Counted from the first letter of the stretch, positions 1 through 9,524 are shown. The stretch is 64,000 nucleotides of DNA from an uncultured Collinsella sp. (GCA_958451615.1 CAUDQR010000007.1:28158-92157); one strand, 5' to 3'. Notes: a model not told the origin generated them from the sequence alone. Numbers and translations are program-made.

Positions 1-2
1 TG

Positions 3-485
3 CTGCAGGGTTGTATCGATGGTGCGGGCAGCCTTTTGACGATGGGGGAGGTCGACGCGAAGTCGACCGAGCTCGATGAGCTGCGCACTGTGCTTGAGAA
101 TGCCAAGCGCGAAGCGCTCGAAGCCGCTGCCGCCGAGGCGGAGGCTGCCGAGGCCGCCCAGGCTTCGTATTACAACGCCGGCTCCGGCTCGTCTTACACG
201 TCTGCTGCGTATTACGCGAACGGCTCGGGTCTGACGCGCTCGAGCGGCGTCAATAACTATAACGGCCGCCGCGAGACTTATTACAGCAGCAACGTGTTGT
301 ATCACCACCGCACGGGCGAATGGACGCAGGATTCTGAGGGCTTCTGGCGCGATTCCGACGGCTATTACGTTGTTGCCGCGGGCGATATGGCCCAGGGCTC
401 GACCTTTACGGGCTCCAAGGGTGATTGCAAGGTCTATGACTCCGGCTGCGCTGCCGGAACCACCGACTACTACACCGGTTGGTAA
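3..485 (+). CDS. C-terminal part of a cell-wall-associated coiled-coil protein with 3D/DPBB-like domain (5' partial)
   Basis: The frame is open to the left edge, so the gene begins before the window. The visible part starts with an Ala/Glu-rich helix (EALEAAAAEAEAAEAAQ), then a Tyr/Ser/Gly-rich linker, then a C-terminal domain with GYYVVAAGDM and KVYDSGCAAGTTDYYTGW. That ending matches, from memory, the small beta-barrel (3D/DPBB-like) tail of CwlO-like coiled-coil proteins in Gram-positive bacteria, which act on or bind peptidoglycan outside the cell. The signal peptide and coiled coil would be upstream and are not seen. The catalytic role is uncertain. Confidence 0.65.
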   Translation: MQGCIDGAGSLLTMGEVDAKSTELDELRTVLENAKREALEAAAAEAEAAEAAQASYYNAGSGSSYTSAAYYANGSGLTRSSGVNNYNGRRETYYSSNVLYHHRTGEWTQDSEGFWRDSDGYYVVAAGDMAQGSTFTGSKGDCKVYDSGCAAGTTDYYTGW

Positions 486-503
486 TCTGCCATAAGCAAA
501 ATA

Positions 504-571
504 CGCACATGATGGGCGGGCGTCTTTACTGAGCTTTTAGGCAACGTAAAGCCGCCCTTTCTTTATGTGCG
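504..571 (+). terminator. Rho-independent terminator after the cell-wall gene
   Basis: GGGCGG...CTTTAC pairs with GTAAAG...CCGCCC, followed by TTTCTTT. Outer arms CGCACAT (504-510) and ATGTGCG (565-571) extend the hairpin. Confidence 0.6.
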
Positions 572-674
572 CTTGAGTTAACAGAGCCCTTACCGTGGCG
601 GTACGCTGGGCGTATGGATGCGGGGCACACTAGTTCATGAGAAATAGGGTCTTTCTCTTGGAGGAAGTGATCTT

Positions 675-881
675 GTGAATGCTCGAGATATTGCCATTGC
701 CGCCGTCGCGTTGATGCTTGGCTGCCTTGGTCCCACGGCCGCGCTCGTCGCGGGCATGCAGGGGACATGCGGGGCTGCTCCTATCGTGATCGGCGCGTTG
801 ATCGCGGCCACACTGCTGGGAAGCGCCGGTGTTGTCCTTTGTCGCGACGATGAGGACGAGGTTCCGGAGTCGCATCTCTAA
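675..881 (+). CDS. Small two-helix membrane protein
   Basis: A 68-residue protein from GTG at 675, with GGAGGAAG about 9 nt upstream. Two hydrophobic stretches (about residues 5-28 and 34-56) predict two membrane helices, and the acidic tail CRDDEDEVPESHL would be soluble. It stands alone, is followed directly by a strong terminator, and I do not recognise a family. The ribosome binding site and the hydrophobic composition support a real gene; no function is assigned. Confidence 0.55.
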   Translation: MNARDIAIAAVALMLGCLGPTAALVAGMQGTCGAAPIVIGALIAATLLGSAGVVLCRDDEDEVPESHL

Positions 882-921
882 CTGTTGCGAAAGTGACTGT
901 TGGCCATGGCTGAATATGAAA

Positions 922-957
922 ACCGCCGCAAGGGGAGTGCCCCTTGCGGCGGCTTTG
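922..957 (+). terminator. Rho-independent terminator
   Basis: CCGCCGCAAGGGG-AGTG-CCCCTTGCGGCGG is a perfect hairpin with a 4-nt loop followed by CTTTGCTCTT. It ends the small membrane protein gene and may also serve the convergent panE-like gene. Confidence 0.7.
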
Positions 958-990
958 CTCTTGAGGCTGTTGGCTGCGGTGCGTCGAGCG

Positions 991-1905
991 CTACCAGCTG
1001 GCCTCGATTTCGCGGATGCGCGAATAGAGCCATTCGTTTTGCGGCACTTGGATACCGTGCTTGGCCGCGAGGCGGCAGATGGTGCCCGCAAACTCATCAA
1101 CCTCGGTTTTGCGCCTTGCGACGCGGTCTTGAGTCATCGAGGGCATGCCGGCGGGTTCGAGCCCCTCGATGAGGTGCACCATCTGCGTTAGGTCTGCCTC
1201 GGTCAGCTCAATGCCCTCGGCGTTGGCGACCGCAAGCGTTTCGCGCATGGCGGAAACAAAGCAGCGGCGCTGCTCGGAGCCCTGCTCCGTAGCGCTTCCG
1301 TAGGTGCCGCCGTAGGCCATACAGGTCTGGTTGATGCCGTCGTTGAGCATGAGTTTGGCCCACATGCGATGTGCGATGTCGTGCTCGACGGTATGGGCGA
1401 TGCCGCAACGCGTGTAGAGCTCGTCGATGGCGGTGACGGTTGCGAGCTCGGTGCCGGCCGCCGCGCCAAAGCGGATTTCGCCCGCATTGGTAAAGGTGAG
1501 CTCTCCGTTGAGGAACACGGCGTCCATGCCCTGGCAAATACCAAGAACGGTATGCTCCCAGCCAAAGCGCTCGGCAATCTTCTGCTCGCTCGTAATGCCG
1601 TTACACAGCGAGGCGATGAGCGTATTGGGTCCCACGACGCGCTCCATAGTCTTGAGTGCTTGGTTGAGTCCAGTCGTCTTGACCGTGAGAATGACCAGAT
1701 CGGCGGGCGTTGCCTCGCTGGCGCGGACGGACTTGAGCGCACAGGGCTTGCCATTGACGGTGAGCGCATCGCCCGCGTGACGCTCAAAACGGGCGTCATC
1801 CATAACGTATTCGACGGCGTCGTTGCCGAGTGCCTGGGCGATCATACTGCCGTAGAGTAGCCCGACGCCGCCCTTGCCGATAAAGGTGACCTTGTTGATC
1901 TGCAT
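991..1905 (-). CDS. panE: 2-dehydropantoate 2-reductase family protein (ketopantoate reductase)
   Basis: 304 residues, the normal length for the ApbA/PanE family. It begins with a Rossmann nucleotide-binding motif (VTFIGKGGVGLLYG, residues 6-19), continues with LVILTVKTTGLNQAL and NTLIASLCNGI as in NADPH-dependent ketopantoate reductases, and has the C-terminal helical domain with the catalytic-type Lys in MWAKLMLND. The family reduces 2-dehydropantoate to pantoate for pantothenate and CoA synthesis in the cytoplasm. No other pan genes are nearby, so a paralogous 2-oxoacid reductase remains possible. GGGGAGA lies 8 nt before the ATG. Confidence 0.85.
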   Translation of the reverse strand: MQINKVTFIGKGGVGLLYGSMIAQALGNDAVEYVMDDARFERHAGDALTVNGKPCALKSVRASEATPADLVILTVKTTGLNQALKTMERVVGPNTLIASLCNGITSEQKIAERFGWEHTVLGICQGMDAVFLNGELTFTNAGEIRFGAAAGTELATVTAIDELYTRCGIAHTVEHDIAHRMWAKLMLNDGINQTCMAYGGTYGSATEQGSEQRRCFVSAMRETLAVANAEGIELTEADLTQMVHLIEGLEPAGMPSMTQDRVARRKTEVDEFAGTICRLAAKHGIQVPQNEWLYSRIREIEASW

Positions 1906-1920
1906 GTGAATTATCTCCCC

Positions 1921-1950
1921 ATATAAAAGGCGCCCGCGTAAGGGGCGCCT
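1921..1950 (-). terminator. Rho-independent terminator between the 64-aa gene and panE
   Basis: On the minus strand AGGCGCCC-cttacgc-GGGCGCCT is followed by TTTATAT. It lies just upstream of the panE ribosome binding site, so it ends the small gene and insulates panE. Confidence 0.65.
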
Positions 1951-2022
1951 GATGGATTGTATGCCGCCAGCGCACCTTGTGCATGCAGGGTGGCGATTTT
2001 TAAATGAATGGACGCGTGGAGC

Positions 2023-2217
2023 TTACGCTGCGGGGCAGACCGCGAAAACGCGTGCGGGATATCCAACGCCATCGCGCACCTTGGGGAAGGTGCAGAAGAT
2101 GACGGCGCCTGTGGCGGGAAGCTCGTCCAGATGGTCCATGACCTCGATCTGATAGCGGTCGACCGAGAGGATGTACTGCTCGCCGGGGCAGGGGTGGGCG
2201 TCCTCACGTGTGGTCAC
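2023..2217 (-). CDS. Hypothetical 64-aa protein
   Basis: GTG start at 2217 preceded by a strong AAAGGAGG five nt upstream, and closed by its own terminator. The protein has no membrane segment. Visible stretches are YILSVDRYQIEVMDHLDELPATGAVIFCTFPK and a Cys-Pro ending. No family is recognised. The clean ribosome binding site and terminator argue that it is a real, separately transcribed gene. Confidence 0.55.
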   Translation of the reverse strand: MTTREDAHPCPGEQYILSVDRYQIEVMDHLDELPATGAVIFCTFPKVRDGVGYPARVFAVCPAA

Positions 2218-2380
2218 GGTCGCCTCCTTTCATCGGGCTTTTTGCTGATGTTAAAGCGGTGTCGTGACGGCTCGATTTCTGCTACGTTACGATACATTCT
2301 CGATTGCGATTCCACGATGTTTCGGCTGCGTGACCATTGTGTTTCGCCTTGCCGGGGCGCTGATGGCGAAGGGAGGGGCC

Positions 2381-3571
2381 GTGCAATACCGTGTTGACCC
2401 CAAAAGTGGTAACCGAATATCCGCTCTGGGTCTGGGCTGCATGAGGTTTCCCGGTGCGCCGGGACACCCCGATGCGAAGACGGCCGATGCCATCATCTCC
2501 CGTGCGGTAGAGCAGGGGATTAATTATCTGGATACCGCGTATCTTTATCCCGGTAACGAGGTGTGCGTGGGCGCCTCACTTGAGCGCTTGGGGCTGCGTG
2601 ACCGGGTGTTGCTGGCGACTAAGTTGCCGCACGCTTCGTGCAAGTGCGCAGAGGATTTCGACCGGTTCTTCGACGAACAACTGCGCCGCCTGCGAACCGA
2701 TCATATCGACTATTACCTCATGCACAACATCACCTCGCCCGCCCAGTGGGAGCGCGTGGTGGCGTTGGGTATCGAGGACTGGATTGCGCGTCAAAAGGTG
2801 GCGGGGCGCATTCGCCAGATTGGTTTTTCGTACCACGGCAGCGCCGCGGACTTCCTCACGATGCTTGACGCGTATGACTGGGATTTTTGCCAGATCCAGT
2901 ACAACTACGCTGGAGAGCGCTACCAAGCGGGAACGGCGGGACTCATGGCGGCTGCGGAGCGCGGGCTCGCGGTGTTTGTGATGGAGCCGCTGCTGGGCGG
3001 GCGTTTAGCGGGCAAGCTGTCGCCGCGGGTCCGGGCTGTGCTCGATGACGTACGCGATCCGTACCTGAAGTCGCCGGCTGCTTGGGGCCTTTCGTGGGTG
3101 TGGAACCATCCTCAAGTCACGATGCTGCTTTCGGGCATGACCGATACCGCGCAGGTGGACGAGAACGTGGCATTGGCGGATCGCGCACTGCCGAATTCGA
3201 TGACGAGAGAGCAGCTCGATACCATCGCACGTGTGCTGGGAGAGTTTGAGAAATCGAATCGCGTGCCCTGTACGGGGTGCGGCTACTGCATGCCATGCCC
3301 CAAGGGCATCAATATTCCCGGCTGCTTTGGCGCCTACAACGCGAGCTATGCGCACAGCTGGTTTACGGGCCTGTCTCAATACTTTACGGCGAGCGCGGTG
3401 CGGACGAACGAGCCCAAGCTGGTGAGCAATTGCGTCAAGTGCGGCAAATGCGCACGTCACTGCCCGCAGCACATCGATATTCCCGAGCGTCTCGACGATG
3501 TGCGCCGACGTTTCCAGCCTGGCCCCGTAACGGCTGCGCTTAAAGCCTTTTGCAAAACGCGCTCCTCATGA
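2381..3571 (+). CDS. Aldo/keto reductase with C-terminal 4Fe-4S ferredoxin domain
   Basis: 396 residues from GTG 2381, which has AAGGGAGGGG just upstream; a longer open frame to 2264 lacks a site. The N-terminal part is an aldo/keto reductase barrel (ALGLGCMRFPG, YLDTAYLYPGNE with the catalytic Tyr, LLATKLPH with Lys, DYYLMHNI with His). The C-terminal about 90 residues carry two clusters, PCTGCGYCMPCP and NCVKCGKCARHCP, typical of 4Fe-4S binding. This architecture is common in anaerobes, where it probably couples NAD(P)H- or ferredoxin-dependent carbonyl chemistry. The substrate is unknown. Confidence 0.85.
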   Translation: MQYRVDPKSGNRISALGLGCMRFPGAPGHPDAKTADAIISRAVEQGINYLDTAYLYPGNEVCVGASLERLGLRDRVLLATKLPHASCKCAEDFDRFFDEQLRRLRTDHIDYYLMHNITSPAQWERVVALGIEDWIARQKVAGRIRQIGFSYHGSAADFLTMLDAYDWDFCQIQYNYAGERYQAGTAGLMAAAERGLAVFVMEPLLGGRLAGKLSPRVRAVLDDVRDPYLKSPAAWGLSWVWNHPQVTMLLSGMTDTAQVDENVALADRALPNSMTREQLDTIARVLGEFEKSNRVPCTGCGYCMPCPKGINIPGCFGAYNASYAHSWFTGLSQYFTASAVRTNEPKLVSNCVKCGKCARHCPQHIDIPERLDDVRRRFQPGPVTAALKAFCKTRSS

Positions 3572-3583
3572 CCCTTTTATAAC

Positions 3584-3646
3584 TTGCGGTGGAATAGTTC
3601 CTGTTTGCGGCAGAATGGGGCTTAAACAGGAACTATTCCACCGCAA
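3584..3646. repeat. 23-bp perfect inverted repeat (TTGCGGTGGAATA family, copy 1)
   Basis: Left arm 3584-3606 and right arm 3624-3646 are exact reverse complements separated by 17 nt. The arm ends (TTGCGGTGGAATA) recur at 4743-4805 while the inner arm halves differ but still pair. It sits immediately upstream of the next gene's ribosome binding site. Confidence 0.8.
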
Positions 3647-3661
3647 CTGAAGGGGGCTGTC

Positions 3662-4681
3662 GTGGGCCATCGGGATTCATGTGATGATTTGCGCGAGGTT
3701 CGTTGGGGCGTTTTGGGCGCTGGGCACATTTCGCATCGATTTGCATCGTCGCTCAAGGAGGTGGACGGGGCGCGGCTTGTGGCTGCCGCCGGTCGCGCCC
3801 CTTCGCATGTTGAGGAGTTTTGCAGGGCGTTTTCGATTGATGCCGCGCACAGCTATGCCACGACTGACGATAGCGGCGATGCGGCTTATGATGCGCTGAT
3901 TGCCGACCCCGATGTCGACGCAATCTACTTGGCTCTTCCACATGGCATGCATGCGCATTGGGTCTGTCGGGCACTGCGCGCGGGAAAGGCCGTGCTGTGC
4001 GAAAAACCGGCCGTTTTGAGTGAGGAAGAGGCTCTATCGATTGCCTCCACCTCTCGCGAGCGCGGCGTACTGTTTATGGAGGCGATGAAGAATCGGTTTT
4101 GTCCGATGCATACTCGCGTGAAGGGTTTGCTTACGTCGGGCGAGCTTGGCCGTATCGTCTCGATCGAAAGCGTGCAAAAACTCGATTATGGTCAGCCGCC
4201 TTCGAGTTATCTGCTCGATCCGTTGCAGGGTGGCTGTCTATATGACATGGGCTGCTACGCGGTCGGGTGGTTTGAGGATCTTCTTGCGGGTGCGTGCGAT
4301 GTTTCGTCTCGTGAAGTTCGCTGGCGTGACGTATCGGGTGGCCGCGTGGATTGGGCCGATGAGATCCATATGAGTGTCGGCGGTATACCCATTCATATGG
4401 TGTGCGACGGCAAAGCAGCATATGAAAGCCGCTTAATGATTGCCTGCGAACGGGGTTCGGTGGAAATCGAGCGCCTCCATCGCCCCGAGCTCGCCCATGT
4501 GAAGTACTCCGACGGACGAATGCTCGAAATTAATGCCCCGTTTGAGGTCGATGATTTCTACAGCGAAATTCAGCATGCGACGCAGCTCGTCCAGACGGGA
4601 GAGCTTGAAAGCCCCGTTATGCCTCTTGCCGCCACGCAGCGCTGCGCGCAGATTATCGATGCGATTCGCTTGACGCTCTAG
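3662..4681 (+). CDS. Gfo/Idh/MocA family NAD(P)-dependent oxidoreductase
   Basis: 339 residues from GTG 3662 with GAAGGGGG upstream. The N-terminal Rossmann fold shows WGVLGAGHISHRFASSL, then DVDAIYLALPHGMHAHWV and the family hallmark VLCEKPAVLS, whose Lys is catalytic. The C-terminal half (from about residue 130) is the alpha/beta dimerisation domain with FMEAMKNRFCP and the substrate-region GCLYDMGCYAV. Its closest look is the dihydrodiol dehydrogenase-like branch acting on sugars or inositols. It is flanked on both sides by members of the same hairpin repeat family and may be monocistronic. Confidence 0.85.
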   Translation: MGHRDSCDDLREVRWGVLGAGHISHRFASSLKEVDGARLVAAAGRAPSHVEEFCRAFSIDAAHSYATTDDSGDAAYDALIADPDVDAIYLALPHGMHAHWVCRALRAGKAVLCEKPAVLSEEEALSIASTSRERGVLFMEAMKNRFCPMHTRVKGLLTSGELGRIVSIESVQKLDYGQPPSSYLLDPLQGGCLYDMGCYAVGWFEDLLAGACDVSSREVRWRDVSGGRVDWADEIHMSVGGIPIHMVCDGKAAYESRLMIACERGSVEIERLHRPELAHVKYSDGRMLEINAPFEVDDFYSEIQHATQLVQTGELESPVMPLAATQRCAQIIDAIRLTL

Positions 4682-4742
4682 GCTGCGGTGCTGGTGCTCA
4701 AGGGGGCTCGGCGGACCTTGCCCCTGATGCCCCTTTTATATC

Positions 4743-4805
4743 TTGCGGTGGAATACGGTCTGTTTGCGCCAAAATAAGGCACCAATAGACCGTATTTCAC
4801 CGCAA
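4743..4805. repeat. Inverted repeat (TTGCGGTGGAATA family, copy 2)
   Basis: Left arm 4743-4764 pairs with 4784-4805 at 20 of 22 positions. Outer arm ends equal those of copy 1 at 3584-3646; the inner arm is different (CGGTC/GACCG instead of GTTCC/GGAAC). Flanks CCCCTTTTAT and CTGATGAGGGGG also resemble copy 1. Confidence 0.75.
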
Positions 4806-4825
4806 CTGATGAGGGGGAGTTGGAG

Positions 4826-5692
4826 ATGCTAACGATCGGGTGTCATCTTTCGACGACGAAGGGCTATCGGGCAATGGGGGAGACGGCGTTGTCCATTGGT
4901 GCCAATACCTTTGCGTTCTTTACGCGCAACCCGCGCGGTGGCAAGGCAAAAGACCTTGACATGGATGACGTGGCGGCTCTGCGCGAGCTTATGGCGCAAA
5001 ACGACTTTGGACCGCTAGTGGCGCATGCCCCGTATACCTATAACCCCTGCTCCGCTAAGGAGCGGGCGCGGGAGTTTGCCTTGGAGGCTATGGCGGAAGA
5101 TTTGCAGCGTCTGGAAGCACTGCCCGGCAACTACTACAACTTCCATCCCGGTGCGCATGTGGGACAGGGGGCAGACGCCGGCATTCAGATGATTGTCGAC
5201 ACGCTGTGCCAGGTGATGTTTGAGGGACAGCAGACGACGGTATTGCTTGAGACCATGGCGGGCAAGGGCACCGAGGTGGGCCGTAGCTTTGAAGAGCTGG
5301 CGCGCATTATCGAGGGCGTTGCCGCCAAGTGCCCGGAGCTGTCCGATAAGCTGGGCGTTTGTTTGGACACCTGCCATGTGAGCGATGCTGGCTACGACAT
5401 CATCCATGGCCTGGACGGCGTACTCGACGAGTTCGACCGCGTGGTGGGTATCGAGCGCTTGCGCGCCGTGCATATCAATGACTCCAAGAACCCCTGCGGC
5501 GCCCATAAGGATCGCCACGAGTGCATCGGCAAGGGCTACCTGGGTAGTGAAGAGTTTGGCGGCGGTATGCAGGTTATGCAGAATATTGTATCGAATAGCC
5601 GCTTGCGTGCACTTCCATTTATTTTGGAGACGCCGAACGAACTTGCAGGTTATGCAGCTGAAATCAAACTGTTAAGGTCATTGCAGCAGTAA
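4826..5692 (+). CDS. nfo: Endonuclease IV (AP endonuclease)
   Basis: 288 residues from ATG 4826, chosen because GAGGGGGAG lies 6 nt upstream; the TTG at 4820 would be too close. It shows the full set of zinc-ligand motifs of the AP endonuclease 2 TIM barrel: [61 protein letters not shown] and FILETPN. The enzyme cleaves 5' to abasic sites in base excision repair and acts in the cytoplasm. The gene appears monocistronic behind the copy-2 hairpin repeat. Confidence 0.93.
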   Translation: MLTIGCHLSTTKGYRAMGETALSIGANTFAFFTRNPRGGKAKDLDMDDVAALRELMAQNDFGPLVAHAPYTYNPCSAKERAREFALEAMAEDLQRLEALPGNYYNFHPGAHVGQGADAGIQMIVDTLCQVMFEGQQTTVLLETMAGKGTEVGRSFEELARIIEGVAAKCPELSDKLGVCLDTCHVSDAGYDIIHGLDGVLDEFDRVVGIERLRAVHINDSKNPCGAHKDRHECIGKGYLGSEEFGGGMQVMQNIVSNSRLRALPFILETPNELAGYAAEIKLLRSLQQ

Positions 5693-5753
5693 TGACTGTT
5701 GCTAAGTGGAGTATTCCATTCACGTTATGGGTTTGTTTCAATCAGTTTTCTCA

Positions 5754-5782
5754 TTGCAGATTCGTAATTCCGGGTGCATAAT
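5754..5782 (+). promoter_or_regulatory. Sigma-70-type promoter of the amino-acid ABC operon
   Basis: TTGCAG (5754-5759), a 17-nt spacer, and CATAAT (5777-5782), 57 nt before the ATG of the substrate-binding protein. Confidence 0.65.
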
Positions 5783-5839
5783 AGCCAACAGTTTTTGCAG
5801 ACCTCTGAATCAAACGGGGTCACTGGAAGGAGACTGATT

Positions 5840-6700
5840 ATGAAGCTCAAGAAGCTTGGCGCGTTTGCAGCCACGGGCGCCATGGCGCTCGCTCTTGCAC
5901 TGACGGGCTGTGGTTCGTCCAACGCCACCTCTGGTTCCGATGCCGGTTCCAGCAGCTCTGACAACGCGAAGGTCGAGAAGGTCGACGGCTCCAAGGAGTA
6001 TGCACTCGTCAAGGACGGTACGCTCACCGTCGGCACCTCTGCCGAGTACGCTCCGTTTGAGTACAAGGATGACAACGGCGATTATCAGGGCTTTGACCTT
6101 GAGCTCATCAAGGCTATCGGCGACAAGCTGGGCCTGGATGTCGAGTATGTCAACAATGACTTTGACACGCTGGTTCCGGGCGTCGCTTCGGGCGCCAAGT
6201 ATGATGTTTCCATCGCGGCTATCACCGACACGCCCGAGCGTGAGAAGGAAGTCACTTTCTCTGATTCCTACTACATGGACGATCAGGCTATCGTGACCAA
6301 GGTCGATAACACCGACATCACGGCCGACAACTACAGCGAGAAGCTCAACAACGCCGACGCTACCATCATCGTCCAGTCTGGCTCGACCGCCGAGGCCTTT
6401 GCCCAGGAGAACTTCCCGAAGGCCAAGATCGTCCCCTACAAGGACGCTACCGAGTGCTTCAGCGCCCTGCAGTCCGATAAGGGCGACGCCGTAGTCACCA
6501 ACCGCTCCGTTGCCAGCCAGCTGACCGCCGAGCAGTTCAACACCTGCCAGACCATCAAGCAGATCAGCACCGGCGAGGAGTACGCCATTGCCATCAACCA
6601 GGGCAACACCAAGCTCAAGGATGACATCAACCAGGCCATCAAGGACCTGACCGACGACGGTACCGTCGACGCCCTCATGGCTAAGTACAACATCAAGTAA
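5840..6700 (+). CDS. Polar amino-acid ABC transporter substrate-binding lipoprotein
   Basis: 286 residues from ATG 5840 (GGAAGGAG upstream). The signal peptide ends in the lipobox LTGC, so the protein is lipid-anchored on the outer face of the membrane. A Ser-rich linker is followed by the family 3 (SBP_bac_3) domain: GTSAEYAPFEYKDD, GFDLELIKAIGDKLG, VPGVASGAKYDVSIAAITDTPERE and VQSGSTAEAFAQENFP. It captures a polar or charged amino acid (exact ligand not readable) for the permease and ATPase encoded next. A hairpin lies between this gene and the permease gene and may set higher expression of the binding protein. Confidence 0.92.
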   Translation: MKLKKLGAFAATGAMALALALTGCGSSNATSGSDAGSSSSDNAKVEKVDGSKEYALVKDGTLTVGTSAEYAPFEYKDDNGDYQGFDLELIKAIGDKLGLDVEYVNNDFDTLVPGVASGAKYDVSIAAITDTPEREKEVTFSDSYYMDDQAIVTKVDNTDITADNYSEKLNNADATIIVQSGSTAEAFAQENFPKAKIVPYKDATECFSALQSDKGDAVVTNRSVASQLTAEQFNTCQTIKQISTGEEYAIAINQGNTKLKDDINQAIKDLTDDGTVDALMAKYNIK

Positions 6701-6722
6701 AATAACTACTTGATTGCGCGCG

Positions 6723-6752
6723 GGCCCTTTCCGTTTTGCGGAGAGGGCCTTT
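6723..6752 (+). terminator. Intra-operon partial terminator
   Basis: GGCCCTTTCCG-TTTTG-CGGAGAGGGCC followed by TTTGCGC, 23 nt after the binding-protein stop. Such hairpins commonly stabilise the upstream message and reduce read-through into the permease gene; that role is inferred. Confidence 0.5.
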
Positions 6753-6817
6753 GCGCTTCTCTTGACGGAGAGCGTTTCCGTCTCGTTTTGCCGGCAACTT
6801 CTACGATAGGAGCCACC

Positions 6818-8179
6818 TTGTCTCGACTGAACAAAGGGGCCGCTGAGCAGCGTTTTCCACTGCCCGTCTTGCTCCAAAAGCTAGCCTGCGTCATGGCCGT
6901 GGCGCTCGCGCTGGTGTGCGCGGGGGCATATGCGCCCACGACCGCCCAGGCGCTTGAGACCGCAAAGATTACCGCCCGACCCAACACCGGTTCGGGCAGC
7001 GATGTGGTCGGCGGCACCGAGACGCGCATTACCTGGGAAGTTCAGGCCGATGCCGACGAGGAGCTGAGCGGTCTTTCTTTGACGTTTGTCGACGGCACGA
7101 CGTTTGGTACCGATGACACGCGATTGACGATGCTCTCGGGCGAGGACCTCATGGATCGTACGCCCATGAAACCCACGTGCAAGGCTGACGGCCAGACGCT
7201 CAAGATTGACTTTGGCGAGACGGCGCCTGCCGGCGGCTTTTTCCGTGTCGAGGTTTACGGCGTGACCTTCCCCGTCGAGGGCGGTGACGAGGCCTTTAGC
7301 GGCACCTACACTTTGGCCGATGGTTCGACCAAGAAGATCTCCAAGATTCCGTCGGTGGAGATCAAGGGCGTGACGGCATTCGATAACTTCCTGGCCGACC
7401 TTAAGGAGCAGCCGTGGGTCGAGGCATGGAATTCCAACATGTTCCTTCGCCTGTTCCTGAACCCGGTCATTTTGGTCCAGAGCCTGCCGATCGTCTTCAA
7501 AGGCTTCCTCATGTCGCTCTCGATCGTGCTCGTGGCGTTTCCGCTGGCAATTCCCTTCGGTTTCGCCCTGTCGCTCATGCGCATCTCCAAGTCGCGCATC
7601 CTGCGTTGCCTTGCCGGTATCTATGTGAATATCATTCGCGGTACGCCGGCGTTCCTGCAGATCTACATCGCGTTCTTTGGCCTGCCGCTGGCCGGCGTCA
7701 AGGTTGACGACTATGTGCTGGGCGTCATCGTCATGGCCATGAACTCGTCCGCCTACCTGTGCGAGATCTTCCGTGCCGGTATTCAGTCGATCCCCAAGGG
7801 CCAGAACGAGGCTGCGCGCTCGCTGGGCATGAACGCCTTCCAGACACTGCTCTACGTTATGATTCCGCAGACGTTCCGCAATGTCCTGCCAACGTTGACC
7901 AGTGAGTTCATCCTGCTTTACAAGGATACGTCGCTGCTCGCGGCCGTGGGCGTGGTCGAGATCGTCATGAACGCCCGCACCATCGTGGCCACGACGGGCT
8001 CTATTACACCGTACGTGGTTGCCGCCCTGTTCTATCTGGTCATCACCCTGCCGCTCGCTCGCTTGGTGAGCGGCCTTGAGGCGAGGCTTTTGGGCACGGC
8101 CGAAACTAAGAAGAAGCGTCCCGCCAAGAGCGCCGGACAGGTCGTCGCGACGCCCGCCGATCACATCGCCGGTCTGTAA
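6818..8179 (+). CDS. Amino-acid ABC transporter permease with N-terminal exported domain
   Basis: 453 residues from TTG 6818, which has AGGAG 5 nt upstream. Residues 1-about 50 form a signal-peptide-like helix ending near AQALETAK. About 150 residues of beta-rich, non-membrane sequence follow (for example ETRITWEVQADADEELSGLSLTFVDG and GGFFRVEVYGVTFPV). The last 250 residues are a HisM/GlnP-type permease with PLAIPFGFALSLMR, RGTPAFLQIY and the ATPase-contacting EAARSLGMNAFQTLLYVMIPQ. Usual family members are about 220 residues, so the extracellular domain is an addition. The gene works with the flanking binding protein and ATPase. Confidence 0.88.
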   Translation: MSRLNKGAAEQRFPLPVLLQKLACVMAVALALVCAGAYAPTTAQALETAKITARPNTGSGSDVVGGTETRITWEVQADADEELSGLSLTFVDGTTFGTDDTRLTMLSGEDLMDRTPMKPTCKADGQTLKIDFGETAPAGGFFRVEVYGVTFPVEGGDEAFSGTYTLADGSTKKISKIPSVEIKGVTAFDNFLADLKEQPWVEAWNSNMFLRLFLNPVILVQSLPIVFKGFLMSLSIVLVAFPLAIPFGFALSLMRISKSRILRCLAGIYVNIIRGTPAFLQIYIAFFGLPLAGVKVDDYVLGVIVMAMNSSAYLCEIFRAGIQSIPKGQNEAARSLGMNAFQTLLYVMIPQTFRNVLPTLTSEFILLYKDTSLLAAVGVVEIVMNARTIVATTGSITPYVVAALFYLVITLPLARLVSGLEARLLGTAETKKKRPAKSAGQVVATPADHIAGL

Positions 8180-8191
8180 GGAGGTCCTATC

Positions 8192-8944
<753 letters not shown>

Positions 8945-8970
8945 TCGGTTAACGCAATTTGCGTTACAGG

Positions 8971-9007
8971 AAACGGGGACTGGATGTGGATCCAGCCCCC
9001 GTTTTTG
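8971..9007 (+). terminator. Rho-independent terminator of the ABC operon
   Basis: AAACGGGGACTGGAT-GTG-GATCCAGCCCCCGTTTTT: a long stem with one mismatch followed by a T run, between convergent genes. Confidence 0.75.
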
Positions 9008-9059
9008 TTAGGACACGTATGCGTATTGTCGTGACTCGGCTTTGTCGGCCCGTGGCGTG

Positions 9060-9479
9060 TTAAGCCAGCTCAGCTCCAAGGGCGCGACAGGCGGCCTCGC
9101 CCTCGTCATCGGGGGCGTCGAAGCAGATTACGGAATCGACGACGTTGACACCCGCCTCGTCGGCGTCTGCCTTCCAGTTGTCCATCCATTCGCCCTCGGC
9201 CCACGAGTAGGAACCAAAAAGAACGACCTTCTTGTCGCCGAGAATTTCCTTGACTTCGTCCCACATCGGCTGGAACTCGTCGTACTCAAGCTCTTCGGAG
9301 CCCATGGCGGGGCAGCCGAAAGCGAAGGCGTCATAGTTGGCGACCTTGTCGGCGGAGAAGTCGGCGCAGGAGATGACCTCTGCCTCGGCGCCGGCGCCGG
9401 TTGCGCCCTCGGCAACGAAGTTTGCCATGGCCTCGGTGTTGCCCGTGCCGCTCCAATAGACGACGGCGATCTTGCTCAT
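9060..9479 (-). CDS. Flavodoxin
   Basis: 139 residues, the short-chain flavodoxin length. The FMN phosphate loop WSGTGNTEAMANFV is at residues 9-22. FGCPAMGSEELEYDEFQP and VLFGSYSWAEGEWMDNW match the isoalloxazine-binding loops. It is a soluble one-electron carrier that can replace ferredoxin. It is the second gene of a minus-strand operon, 45 nt after a DUF3793 gene. A possible iron-type operator half-site lies at the operon promoter. Confidence 0.93.
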   Translation of the reverse strand: MSKIAVVYWSGTGNTEAMANFVAEGATGAGAEAEVISCADFSADKVANYDAFAFGCPAMGSEELEYDEFQPMWDEVKEILGDKKVVLFGSYSWAEGEWMDNWKADADEAGVNVVDSVICFDAPDDEGEAACRALGAELA

Positions 9480-9524
9480 GTTTTGTCCTTTCGGTCGTGC
9501 GGCGCTTGCCGCGGTTTGTACGTT

